Shown: positions 25,071 to 42,400 of the stretch, piece by piece
Position numbering within the stretch: position 1 is the first letter of the stretch
Layout of the letters: each line of letters begins with the position of its first letter
Source of the DNA: Moringa oleifera
Lineage: Eukaryota > Streptophyta > Magnoliopsida > Brassicales > Moringaceae
Direction: 5' to 3'
Assembly (NCBI GenBank): GCA_021397835.1
Contig: JAJFZO010000356.1
Location: 960,479 to 1,024,478 of the forward strand
DNA: 64,000 bases
Notes under the pieces: generated by a model
Told to the model about the DNA's origin: nothing
The model's database searches: none
Seen by the model: the letters and a program-made list of their open reading frames with translations, nothing else
Made by a program: the position numbers and the translations under genes

Positions 25071-25678
25071 TGAGAATTAAGATATTTCTCATATGATTTT
25101 GATGGAAGAAGTAAATTAAAGGGCCTTGTTATGCGAACAGGTTACCCTTTGACCTTCAAATCAATGATGAATTGGATAGTGTTTAGCTAGCACAAAATAG
25201 CTTGAAAGAGGCTCGCCAGGCTCTGGAGCCTCTCTTTTATAACTTAGTTGAAAGGAATATTCATCTTTTATCTCTTTTGATCTGTTTTAATCTTGATTGG
25301 CAAGATTATTACTTGTCTTGTTAACAAAGTAGTTGATCTCCATAAACTTCTAACATCGTTTATTTGTCGAGTAATAATGTTATAGGACCTCTTAATTGTT
25401 ATACTAATTTTTTCTTGTGATACTACAACATGAGTGCTTTCTTTGTAGGTATGTGGTCGCTTGCCACACTAACGCAGTTAACATCCTTCAGCCTTACAGT
25501 CAACAACTACTTTTAGGAATATGTGTGTGCTTCCTTAGGGAGATTTGTTGTCTTGGGGAGAGTGTTATCGTGGGTTGGACCTTCCATTCTATTAATTGGG
25601 TTATCTATCATAAACCTTTTATTGTCTTAGTTTGACCTTATGTAGAAGGCCAAGTCCAAGCCAAATTCAATTATATCA
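25071..25678 (-). repeat. 3' LTR (left) of the minus-strand gypsy element
   Basis: It is alignable over most of its length with 29374-29941. Shared blocks include 'gatgaattggatagtgttt' / 'gatgaattagatagggttt', 'ttacagtcaacaactacttt' / 'ttataaccaccaactacttt' and 'agtccaagccaaattcaatt' / 'agtctaggccaaatttaatc'. The right end at CA 25677-25678 is adjacent to a purine tract on the opposite strand. The left end is uncertain by tens of bases. Confidence 0.8.
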
Positions 25679-25696
25679 AAAGCCCCTTAAATCTTT
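25679..25696 (-). other. Polypurine tract relic of the minus-strand gypsy element
   Basis: The minus strand reads about AAGATTTAAGGGGCTTT and then TGATATAATTG of the LTR, the expected arrangement of polypurine tract and 3' LTR start. Confidence 0.55.
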
Positions 25697-25861
25697 TAAT
25701 TAAAGGAGTTAGTTTGTTGTGCTTTGATGAAAAGAGTAAGATGAATTGTTAATAATGATGGTCCTTATTTTTGTGATTTCAAGGGTCTATAGCCATTTGT
25801 TAGCTTTCTAATTGCAAAGTGTTCTTTTTACAAGCAAGTTTAGTTAGCCACCAATCTATAA

Positions 25862-26004
25862 AGTCTTCTTTTTATGGATAAGGCTAGTCTTTCGGGTCTT
25901 CATTTTCCAAACAAGGCTACTCCTTAGAGTCTTCTTTTTATAGATAAGGGTAGTCTGCCAAGTCTTCTTTTTTTTTTTTTTTCGAACAATGTTAATCCAT
26001 AAAG

Positions 26005-26057
<53 letters not shown>

Positions 26058-26165
26058 ATCGGTCTACAAAAGTCTTCTTTTTATGGACAAGGCTAAACCA
26101 TTGAGTTTTTTTACATAAAAAGCTAGTTCTTAATTTTTATTTTTTTCACATATAAGGCTAATTTA
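25862..26165. repeat. ~33 bp tandem repeat interrupted by (AT)22
   Basis: Units like GTCTTCTTTTTATGGATAAG followed by 'gctagtctttcg' start near 25863, 25897, 25930, 25962, 26071 and twice more in decayed form. The spacing is about 33 bp. The array lies just inside the 3' LTR of the minus-strand gypsy element, the same relative place as the 48 bp array of the Tat-like element at the left of the window. Confidence 0.8.
26011..26054. repeat. (AT)22 microsatellite
   Basis: This is a perfect dinucleotide run embedded in the 33 bp array. It is probably length-variable between individuals. Confidence 0.97.
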
Positions 26166-27149
26166 CAATGGTCCACTTCTTTTTTTCCCTAAAATTCTTC
26201 ATCTTTCCTTTGTCAGCTTGTTGGATACAACTAGCTGTTCTTTAGTAAAGTACAGTTTCAATTAATGTGCTTTAATTTTTTGCACATTCTTAAGACAAAA
26301 TATCATTATGTATTTTCGCCATTCGAGGTAACTTTTCGTTATCCCATATGTTGTACTTTGTGTGACTTGATGGTTTTGACAAACTTGATTGCCTCGAACC
26401 TTGGGCAAGTCTTTTCAATTTCCTTGTCTAAAGGCTTGCCATGTGTCATACAATGGTTGGGTTGATAACTTTACGAATAACTTTCCTTCTTCTTTTGGCT
26501 CCATCTATTCATTTCAACCTCGCCCATCTGAATTACCTTCTTTTATTCTTTTCTACTATTTTTTTTCTCTCAACCATGATCGAGTCTTTTGTTGCCTTTT
26601 CTTTTTCTTTTATAGTAACTTTAATCATTTTCAACCTATTTTGTTCGAGCTTGAGCTCAATGATTCATCTCTATGTACCCTCCTATGCCACAAAATAAGT
26701 TTAGGACTTCCTTCGATCTTATTTTTGCATCTATGAGGAGTCTATTAAGATCCTTACTAGGATTCCTTATCCCCAAATTAGGTAGCATCTTTATGCCTTT
26801 ATTCACATCTATCCCATCCAACTCACTCCAAAAAGTTGGTATTCCATATTTGGTTACATGAGGGCTATCACTTTGGTCAGTTTTAACTACTACCTAGTGG
26901 GTATCTCCTCCAAATTCTTTTTTCTTAAGGCTTCTTTATTGGGTTAGTATGTCTTTGTCATCGGGGAGGATTAGAGACTCATTTGTCCTCCTTATCCTCA
27001 TGATCTCAATCATTAGAATCGCACGTTCTTCTTTGTTTCTTGAGATAGCCTTATCTAAAATTATTCTAGATAGAGTACAAATATATTTTAGGTGGGAAGG
27101 CTTCATATTTCTTTAACTTGCATAGTCATGATAATAGCTTATAAGGCAT

Positions 27150-27460
27150 TCAAGCACAGCCAGCCAATCAGTGCATTATGAGTATATGGTCCTTTAACCA
27201 CTAGGAAATCCATTAAGACTATTTTTCGCATTGTTGTCATTTTTCTTATGATTAGTATTGTAATGATACCTTTTATAGGAATGTTAGACCCATTAAGGGC
27301 TATCAGCAATATGTTGAACAGTTTCAACCTATCAATGGTCAAACCCATTCTTACGAAAGCTTAACCGTATAAAATATCTATTGAACTTTCGTTATTAACT
27401 AGAATTCTTTTTATATTGTTATCGGTCACTCTTATGGTGACTAACTATGGATCTTGATTA
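27150..27460 (-). pseudogene. Aspartic protease remnant, gypsy type, active site lost
   Basis: Read on the minus strand it gives VTIRVTDNNIKRILVNNESS, then IDILYG, MGLTIDRLK, IPIKGIITI, and finally FLVVKGPYTHNALIGWLCLN. This follows the plant gypsy protease pattern 'v.rilVDnGSSvdiLy...f.kMG', 'pv.G.ItLP' and 'FlVV..psaYNAILGRp.LN'. The catalytic Asp-x-Gly is replaced by Asn-Glu-Ser, and GRP is Gly-Trp-Leu, so it cannot be active. It lies directly after gag. Confidence 0.82.
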
Positions 27461-27599
27461 GGAGTGATGACCCCTTTCAAGTGCGTATGAAAAAAAATTA
27501 TAACCTCATTCACCCTAGAATGTTTCTAAACTTCATAATTTTCCTCTTTCTTTCTTTCATAAAGTTTTCTTCCCAATGAAGTTTCTTCTCCAAATGTTA

Positions 27600-28740
27600 T
27601 CTTGCTATCACGTTGACATCTAGACCTTAGTAATAATATTAATGTCTTTGATGTTGTCTTCATCCTTAGCAACCTCCCATTTTATTGAGGCCACGTATTT
27701 GGCACTTTTTTTAGCTTTTTTCTTTTCCTAATCTTAAGCTCCTCCTTTGAGGCTTATCAACATACTGGGAGACTCACCGTCATTATATAAACTATCTATC
27801 TCATCTTTAAGTTGACAATAGTATTCGCTATGGTACCCATGATTTTGGTGAAATTCACAATATTTGTTATAGTTTCACTTATCTGAGTCGAAGAATATAT
27901 GTGTTGGCCACTTCACCTAAAGAGCATTTTTTATCTATATTAATATGTGCTTCTCGGTTGCAATAAAGGGCATGTACCTCATTCCATCATTATCAAAATT
28001 TTGATTACTTTTAGAGCTATCTTTGATGCTCCTCCTACATGGTTCTCTATCCATATTCCTTCTTTCTTGTCCTCTTTCCTTCTCTTGGTGGAAGGAAATG
28101 GGGTTTGCATTAGATTCTCCCCTTTTTTTTCTTTTTTTTTTCTTAGCTTTCACGAGGTTCGGCATTTGTTATTAAGTCTGTAACTTTCTTTTCTTCTTTT
28201 CCTCTTTAGTGATGTATTTCGCCAACTTCACTAGCAACTTATCAAGGCTCTTAGGCATTTTTTTGCTTAGAGCATTATGGAATGCACCTAATAGTATCCC
28301 TCTCTATATGGCTAACACTGTCACATACTGGTCTAAGTTATTCACCTCTACGTTGTTAAATTGATCCTCTTCATGTATTCTTGGAAAGATCCTTTAGGTT
28401 GCTGCTTAATGTGGAACAAAATGGTTATCTTTTGCTTCTTAACCATGCTACTTGCAAAGTGTCATAGAAACATCTAGCCAAGAGTTTCAAAAAAATTAAT
28501 AAAGCAAGAAATTATACCATTGTCGAGCAGCTTATACCAACGTGATGAGGAAAACTTTGAATTTTAGTGCTTCTGATAGGCCTTGTAGGTTTTTTACTAT
28601 GATGAATCTCTAGATATATGGTCCTTGGGATCTTTGGATCGTCAAAACTCTTAATCTGAAGAGCTTTAAACATGGAAGGTAATCGTACATTAAGGATCTC
28701 AGCCACCAAAAGGCATCCTATCACTTGATGGTACTCCATG
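27600..28740 (-). pseudogene. gag remnant of the minus-strand gypsy element
   Basis: The minus-strand frame at 28739-28512 contains LPSMFKALQIKSFDDPKIP and then YLEIH, matching the plant gypsy capsid start 'LP..fk.P.i..YDGt.DP..HL'. Broken frames further on include segments resembling 'F......K.T..LF.vKQ...EsLrdy..RFn'. Near 27800-27870, KYCEFHQNHGYHSEYYCQLK matches the 'KYCrFH.dhGH.TedC..Lk.qIE' block that replaces a classical zinc knuckle in this lineage. Many stops and frameshifts are present. Confidence 0.75.
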
Positions 28741-29351
28741 TTTTTGGGATCCTTTTTATTAAGTTAGGCATTTATTAGAATCTTAATTTACTTTTCAGTC
28801 TCATGAATTTCCTCCTTGGGATAATGGAACATATATGAGCATTTGTCCACCACTTTTTTTCCCTTAAGTAGCAGAACAATTGCTTCTTCTTCTTTGTCTC
28901 CTTTCTCTTGGTCATAATTGTTTTACACCACCCTGTCTGCAACCTTAAGCAATGCCAAGGTTATTAGTTGGTGTATTGAAGCTACTCCTTGCGATAGTTG
29001 TTGTGGTTAAAAAGAATGGAAAATAGAGAGACTCATAGGCGGGAAGGATACGATTATTGTTATGTTAATGTACAACAAGGGTGGCATGACACGAAAAGTT
29101 GTGCATGGTTGTCATAGGACTGTATAGAGGTCGTGTCGACCGTAATGATGGATGAGAGTAGCCACAAAGCTGCAATAATAATAATTACTAAGGATCTTGG
29201 TGAGAAAACCACAAAAGATCGTGTAATGCTGAAAGTAAGGTTGGTTAGATGGCATGAGCGGTCGAAGGTGGGTTTGAAGTTAAAAGGACTCCTTCGTTAT
29301 CAACTACTTAACAAGCTAGATGTGTTTTAGGTGATAAATTTTTTGCCACGA

Positions 29352-29372
29352 ATCTCAACTAGATGGCATCAA
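29352..29372 (-). other. Primer-binding-site relic
   Basis: The minus strand reads TGATGCCATCTAGTTGAGA directly after the right LTR. This resembles the TGGCGCC-GTCTGTGGGGA type site common in plant gypsy elements, with several substitutions. Its position next to the LTR end supports the call. Confidence 0.5.
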
Positions 29373-29373
29373 T

Positions 29374-29941
29374 TGAGCTTAAAAAAACGTAGCAGGTGCT
29401 GAGATTGAGACACGTGGAGAGAAATCTTCATAACAGTGCTTAAGATGAAGGGAATCTACAAGACAAAGTAAAAATCAGAAGGTCCTTGCTACGTGACCAG
29501 ATTAACCTCTAACATTAAAGTTATTGATGAATTAGATAGGGTTTGGTTAGAATTAGATAGCTTGACGAAATGTGGACTTGTCCTCACTATAAACAAGATG
29601 GTTGATCTTCATAATTTTTTGACACCTCATATTTGTTAGGTATTAATACCATAGAACATTATTGGTTGTTATGTTATCTTATCTTTACAATGCTTACGTT
29701 TGATGCTTCCTTATAGGTACGTGGTTGCTTGGCATATCAAGGTTGTGGATATCCTTTAGCCTTATAACCACCAACTACTTTTAGGGTACGAGCGCACTTC
29801 CTTGGAGAGATGTGCTTTCTTAAACAAAGTGCTTTTGAAACCTTTCACTTTTTTAGTTCGGTTGTCCATAATGGATTTTTGGTTGCTTTTTTTTTTTGTT
29901 TTATTTAAAAGATAAAGTCTAGGCCAAATTTAATCATATCA
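29374..29941 (-). repeat. 5' LTR (right) of the minus-strand gypsy element
   Basis: This is the partner of 25071-25678, at roughly 70% identity by eye. It runs from TGAGC next to the primer-binding-site relic to CATATCA at 29941. Confidence 0.8.
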
Positions 29942-32800
29942 TAATTAATTTTGATTATATATAAATATTATAATTTATGATTAAGATTTTTTGTTGAAAA
30001 TGAAAGGTTTTGTTTTTGTAATTTATTATGTTAAAGAGAAAAATAATTTAAATAAATTTTGTTTTTTTCTTTTATTTAATTGTCAAGTGTCAATATCTAT
30101 TAAAACAAATAAATCATATCACTGAAAAACTCATGTCATATGATTTGAGTACTTTTATATTTAAATTATTGAATGACATTTCCTTAGACTAAAAAATCAC
30201 AATTTTTAATGTAAAAAAAATTGAATTTCTTACTAAATTATGCTATTAAAAAAGATATTCTGATTAATTAATTAATCCCAAAAAAAAACTACTTAATGCT
30301 AATGATTATTCTTAAAAATCATATTGCCTTGTAAGGACAAAATCTGAATATTAGCAAAGAAAGAAACGACAAATGTGGCAAAATTTTGGACTCTTATCAA
30401 ACCAACTATTTCGTCTATATAGCCAAGATGCAAAGAATAAAGTCATTATCCGTAGAAAGCAAAGTCATTAATGACATGGAAGGGGATGCCGATGTCTTGA
30501 AATAACATCCCAAAAGCCCCAATTATTTGGAACAATAAGAACCTCAAGCAAGTAGCGGTTCCCATTTACCCACGGAGTCTATCTACACATACATCCAAAA
30601 ATAGGACAGCATTTCTCTTTAATGATTTTAAAACGTGAGAGTAAAAATTTAAATTTTATATATTATTTAATAATATTATTTCTAATATTTGAAAAAAATA
30701 AATACCACGTGGATATTGACGTGGCCAATAGACAGATGGAAAAGGATGGTGAATTCATCCCCTGAGTTTCCCGGAAGATTCTTGATATTTTCTTATATCT
30801 TTTTTTTTTTTTTGTAAATAGAAATTTATCAATCAATTAGAATTAGATATTCATTTTCTGTAGCTTATCACTGTATATATAAAATCGAACACAGTAATTG
30901 TAAATTTCAAGTTCATTCAATATAGGAAAGAGGGTTTTCTTATTAGCTTCTTCACTAAAATTGTTTATTAAATGATATAAAATTTAATAATTTGGATTAT
31001 AGATCATTAATTATTATTTTTTGTTCTTTCTTAATACATTTATATACACTAATATGGTTAATATTAACATGGTTTAATTGAGTTAAAATCTTTATAAAAA
31101 AAAATGACTATTGAGATGATTCAAATTTGTCTTTTTGAAAAATGATAAATTAAAAATAAAATATAAAGACAGGATATTAATTCATACTTTGATAACGGAT
31201 TCGAAAGGAACTAAAGTGAAAAGATAGAGGAAGAAACATTGATGAAAATTCGAGGAAACTAAGTTAGGTTTTTTTATTCTCGGACTCGGTCTCTAGTCAA
31301 AGAAACAACCATGGAAAACACGTTTATAAAAGGTGGAAAATTTGATTAGTCAAGGAATATAAGCATAAGAGATTGTCGAATTTATGGAATTTCAATTTGG
31401 GTAGATGCAATTGCAACGGTATAATTTATGATAAAACACGGGAAATTTCCTGTGGAATTTCCATGAAATTTTGACATTTCCTAAAGTAGAAACTTCCCGT
31501 TTTAGGAAATTTTATAACTAATTTATGAAACTTGTTATTTCTATTTTGGTTCTATTTTAGAACTCCATTTGTTATTAATTATTTAAATTTTTTTATCTTT
31601 CTTTGACACAAGAAAAAAGTTGTAAAATCTTGTCTTTAGCTTTTAAAGAGAGTCAAAATCAGTAATTTTTTTTTATTTAAATCAAGTAATAATCACATCT
31701 TTGTTGCAATTCAATATTTTCTATCCAAAATTACGTTATCTATTTGATGTGTAAAAGTTGGGGACTTTCCATTCAATTGTGTGTAAAAAGTTTGAGGCCA
31801 AAGCTGGGCTTAGCCCAGCAAAGTTAGAACCCATTGCTAATAACAAAATTTGAGGCCACATCACTGGTCTACACCTGACCTATTACAGTAACTCAACAAG
31901 TTTGAAAGTGTTGATTAAGGGTGTTTTTGGTTCAGTTTTGAGTTTAATTTCAATTAGATTTATTTCTTAAAACATTAAAATCATAAAAAATGTTGATTTC
32001 GACAATCTTAAATCTTAAAATAATCATACATTTTGAACTCTTGAAAATAAATAATAAAGGAATAATTTGGATTCAAGGATTTATCATTAATGAACTATTT
32101 TCAGGAAAAGATGAGATATATAAGTTTCTTTAAAAAAAAATGCTCTTTACCATTAGTCTAACCAGAAAGTTATAAATAAATGAATAATAATGAAAAATAT
32201 TGAATAAATATTTGGATTAGTATAATGGGTGTAAAGAAGAAGCTCAGTCAATCACAAGTAGGTCCAAAAATGTTAGTCAATCTTGCTTCACTAGAAGAGC
32301 AATAAGAGCAGCTCAGCCAAATTTTTAAATAATTATTGGAAGATAAATCAGCCAAAGGCCACCTATCTTTTAACTATAAATGTTCAGGTAAATCTCTTAA
32401 AAAATCAAATTATTTTTATTTTCATAACATTTTTTTTTTCAATTTCTTTAGTCATTCAAGCATCAAAGTGAACTCCTGAAAACAAGTCATATTATCCTAT
32501 TTCTGTTTTTGTTGAGTTGATATTCCAAATATTAACAGTTCCTGCAACTTTCTGCATTTGGTCCTCACATTCATAGGAGAGAGAGTCTATCTGATTGCAA
32601 CTTCAGACACAACTGAGAGAGAGAGAGAGAGAGAGAGGAGTGATGTTGGAAAAATTATCCAAGATTCTGAACATTAGGATTTCCTTATCTGAAATTATAC
32701 AAGCTAAGCAACATTTTTGTTCTGTATTTGACTACATTGATCCACCATGCTAGCCCCCACCATTTAGCTTACAAGATTAAAAAAAAAAATCATAATAAAA
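29942..32800. other. AT-rich intergenic region downstream of the malic enzyme gene
   Basis: No gene was recognised. There is a CCACGTGG palindrome at 30705-30712, followed by GACGTGGCCAAT. An imperfect inverted repeat lies at about 31415-31520, with arms around ACGGGAAATTTC and GAAACTTCCCGT. A (GA)n tract lies at 32615-32637. The start of the stretch adjoining 32912 should hold the 3' UTR of the malic enzyme. Confidence 0.55.
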
Positions 32801-32911
32801 TTATTAGAGAAGAGAAAAAAAGGGGGTGTGGATTTTAGGGGAATTACAAATAAATGACACAACAAAACAGTTTCACATGTTTTAAGTCCACTAAGACAGT
32901 TTCCTACCGAT

Positions 32912-39035
<6,124 letters not shown>

Positions 39036-39240
39036 GGCGAGAGAAATGTGAGCAAAGACAGCTTCTTTCGGTTTCTCTGTATTGTACACAGAGACAGAGA
39101 GAGAAAGAGAGAGACAAAGAGAGAGAAAAGAAGATGAGAGAGTCTTTAGGGTAATAAAGCTCTCCTAGCTTCCCTCTCTGCCTCCCTCCCCTCTTAGAAG
39201 CCAAGTCAGATGGAGAGAGAAAGAGAACGAAGAAGATGGC
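39036..39240 (-). promoter_or_regulatory. Pyrimidine-rich 5' leader of the malic enzyme gene
   Basis: On the gene strand, the 200 bases before the ATG are CT-rich, with long CTCTCT tracts at 39090-39135, typical of plant leaders and core promoters. No clear TATA box is visible. Confidence 0.45.
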
Positions 39241-39346
39241 AAGGAAGGAAGCTAAAACCGTGTCCTGTTTTTCTTACTTTGCAATAGACTGGTTCTGTGT
39301 GATTATTACGGAACTGCCATCGAGAAGCACATTTCGTGGACCATCA

Positions 39347-39354
39347 CCACGTGG
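39347..39354. promoter_or_regulatory. G-box / ABRE-like palindrome CCACGTGG
   Basis: This perfect CCACGTGG palindrome lies about 310 bases upstream of the malic enzyme ATG, inside an otherwise less AT-rich promoter segment. bZIP and bHLH factors bind this core, which is general knowledge. A regulatory role here is inference from position. Confidence 0.4.
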
Positions 39355-39454
39355 TCCCACTTACACCAGGTCCCTTTTCTTTCTCTTCTTACTAGTTTTT
39401 TGTGGCTGTGATCCTACATCCTACCTTTGGAGCTTATTCTTGTTTTTATAATAA

Positions 39455-42400
39455 AACATAATTAATTAATTACATAATAGTGATTAATTTACAGTTAATT
39501 AGCATCATGTGTTATGTTTTTTAAAAATTTTAATGTATAGTAATTTAATAAAATTAGTAATTAAATTTATTTATTTTTATATTAATATTATATGTTATTT
39601 AAATATTTTTTTATTTTATTAAAAAACACAACAATAAGTTAAATTAATGATGATTTTTATTTTTTATTAAAGAAATGAATTTATAAGTAAATCAATGGAA
39701 ATTCCCATTACTTACTGGATCTTAACTAATCCTTTATAGGTATCACTTCTCACTTGCCATTCTTTTCTTAATTGAAATTAATTTATTATTATTAATTTTC
39801 TCTTCTTTATATTTACACTTTGCTTATATTTTTTTCTATGTTTTACATATTTTCATTTGTAATCATAACATCAAACAATAATAGATGTAGATTTATTTTA
39901 ATAAATAATAATAATTCACAAAATAATGCAAAAATGCTTGAGAATTATTGCCAGGAAGGTGAGGAAAGAGAGGGAGAGAGATGCTAGGGTGCGACGCGGG
40001 TGCGGATGAGGCTTGTGAACATTCGTCTTGAGCCGTGGGATTAAGGCATTCTTGTGATAAGCAATAGGGGTTTGTCTTCTTCAATGGCGTCCGCATAAAA
40101 CACTCCATCAAACAGATTTCATGGCTGCTGGTAAGAGGTCAAGCTCCAGATTTCCAACCTCGTTGGGACTTTCTTTTTCTTTTCCATCATTTTCTCTCCC
40201 ACTCAAATAAAATAAAAATAAATAATGGCTCAATTTTTTAACAATAAACAAATATTGAAATTTTATAAGCATCTCTTTCTAATCTAATTTAAAAGATTTA
40301 TTTTAAAAGTAATTAGAAATTCAACTAAGTCACTGTCTTGTAACAAAAATTTAGTGGTATAATATTCAATATGCTAAAAGGTAATAACATTAAATATCAA
40401 AAATATAAATATTATATAAAATTTTCACGCTAATTAGTGTTATGAAATAAATTTTAATTTTTAAAAAATAGTAAATCAAAATTTAGTTTATAAATTTGAT
40501 TTAAATTAAAATTTATTCAAATTATATCAATACTTTTACCATAATGATAATTTACATTATTTTTATATTTATAAAAAATTTCAAATAAAAATTGATTGTA
40601 TAAGTTTTACAATTTAAATATTTCAAATTTTTAAATCAAGATTATATTGATAATTTTAAATATTAATAAAAATAAATAATAAAATATTACATAATTTTTA
40701 TCTTTTAAAAAATATCTATAAATATTAAAATTTTTTCAAAGCCTTGCTACAAACAGTAAATTATTTGTAAGGCATAAAAAATAAAAAATATTTATTTATT
40801 TATTAAATTTTTTTAAGAAAAATATGTAAACTCTGTGTGGCTCTCCTATGAGCACGCATTCATTCCACCTGTTTATGACTAGAAGCTTCTACATATCATA
40901 TAATGGCCGCACTTGCGTTTCATTATTTTTATTTAAAGTAAAATAAATTTAAAAAATGATTATAGTGAAAAATTAAAAAAATCAAAATCAAAACTTAAAT
41001 GTTTAAATTATCAATAAATAATAACTATTTCTCTTTTAATTTTTGTTTTCTTAAAATTATTTTTTAATGAGTAATTAAAAAAAACAAATGACTTAACATG
41101 GGTGACAAGAAAATTGTGGGAGGTAGGTCCGTCATGCTAAATCCATGTGAGCAAAAACAATGGTCATTGGCAGTAGGTTTAGCTGGTAAAGCAAACTCTC
41201 TGAAACTTTAAGCAACAAGTTAATATCCTAAGGTAACACGCAGACAACAGGATCTTGAATTTTTTATTTAAAATAAATTAAATTAAAACCTAAAAATTAT
41301 TTTATTTAAAATAAATCAAATTAAAATCTCAAAATAAATAATAACTATTTCTCTTTTATTTAAAATAACTAAAAATTTTTATTTTATTTTTTTCTAAAAA
41401 GATTTTGACCACAAAGTGGAGGGATTAATTTGACTTTTGGTTCTTTGTATCGCACGGTCACCCTTATCAATTTGTTTGATCAAATCAACCCACTACCTTA
41501 AAGTTAAATTTTAATTTCAAAGGAAAAAATAATAAAAATAAATATATTAAAATATAATTGAACAAATCAATTTGCTAGTTGCCATAGGATCTTATGGCTA
41601 CACGGCACTTAATAGATACAAATAGCTTAGAAGAAACCGATGGGTGCACTCGGTTTTAATTTTTTTTTTTTTTGGCAACGAGTATATGCTGTTTATTCTT
41701 TTTTCATTTTTTTTGTCAGAAAAAAGGGTTTATTATGCTTAATAAAAAGTAATTGGGCCACAAGTTGACGATGTGAGGGAGATTATTAAAACTTTTATAT
41801 ATTAGAAATAAATATGAAGTTGTTGGGTGAGAGGATATTGACTTTGAAAATGAGTTGGCTGGGACTAGGTTGCTCAACATCCACACTTTTTGCTTCATTG
41901 GATTAATCAAAGCCGATGGCTCACGCCTTATAAGAAAGAAGAAGCTAAATTAATTATAGTTATTTTTCTTTTAAATTAAGATTAATATTTCATTAACTCA
42001 ACTTGTTTTTATTTTTTTAAAATATTGATACGTAATAATTTAATAAAATTAAATGCAAAAATCTCATAAAATATTAATATTTATTTTATATTATCAATCA
42101 AATTTTTATATTTAAAAAATAATAAATCTGATATTGATATATCAGTTAGTCTAAATTAAATTTTGTTAAAAAATTAAAAATAAATAGTATTTAAATTAAA
42201 AATCTTATATAAAATAAATTTTAATTTAAAATTTTTTATTGATATAAATAAATATTCATGTCACTATTGTAAAAAGTTTTATAATTTTTTAAATAATTAT
42301 ATTATTTAATTTTTTGATATTATAAATTTTAAACAAAATATTTTCAGTACTCAAAAAATTATGAAACCTTTTGTATTGATAACTTAAATATTTTTTTACA

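Larger units (their letters stand above)
25071..29941 (-). mobile_element. Degenerate pol-less Ty3/gypsy retrotransposon
   Basis: Two diverged direct repeats (about 25071-25678 and 29374-29941) flank gag and protease remnants read on the minus strand, so the 5' LTR is on the right. A primer-binding-site relic lies inside the right LTR at 29352-29372. A purine-rich tract on the minus strand borders the left LTR at 25679-25696. The interior is only about 3.7 kb, and I find no reverse transcriptase, RNase H or integrase motif between the protease (ending near 27150) and the 3' LTR. Either pol was deleted or this was a non-autonomous derivative. No target-site duplication was found, consistent with age. 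Confidence 0.82.

Noticed and set aside
26265..26861. Overlapping plus-strand open frames rich in Phe/Leu
   Set aside because: They lie on the wrong strand of the minus-strand gypsy element, are T-rich by composition, and no family was recognised.
32644..32760. Additional exon of the malic enzyme downstream of the stop
   Set aside because: The C-terminus YRSYR followed by TAA at 32912 is the usual family end. No further coding match follows.
39236..39451. 71-codon plus-strand open frame upstream of the malic enzyme
   Set aside because: It overlaps the promoter in the opposite direction, with no homology recognised and no splice or promoter support.
41160..41225. tRNA-like segment around GGTTTAGCTGGTAAAGC
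   Set aside because: No cloverleaf could be built and conserved T-loop residues are absent.
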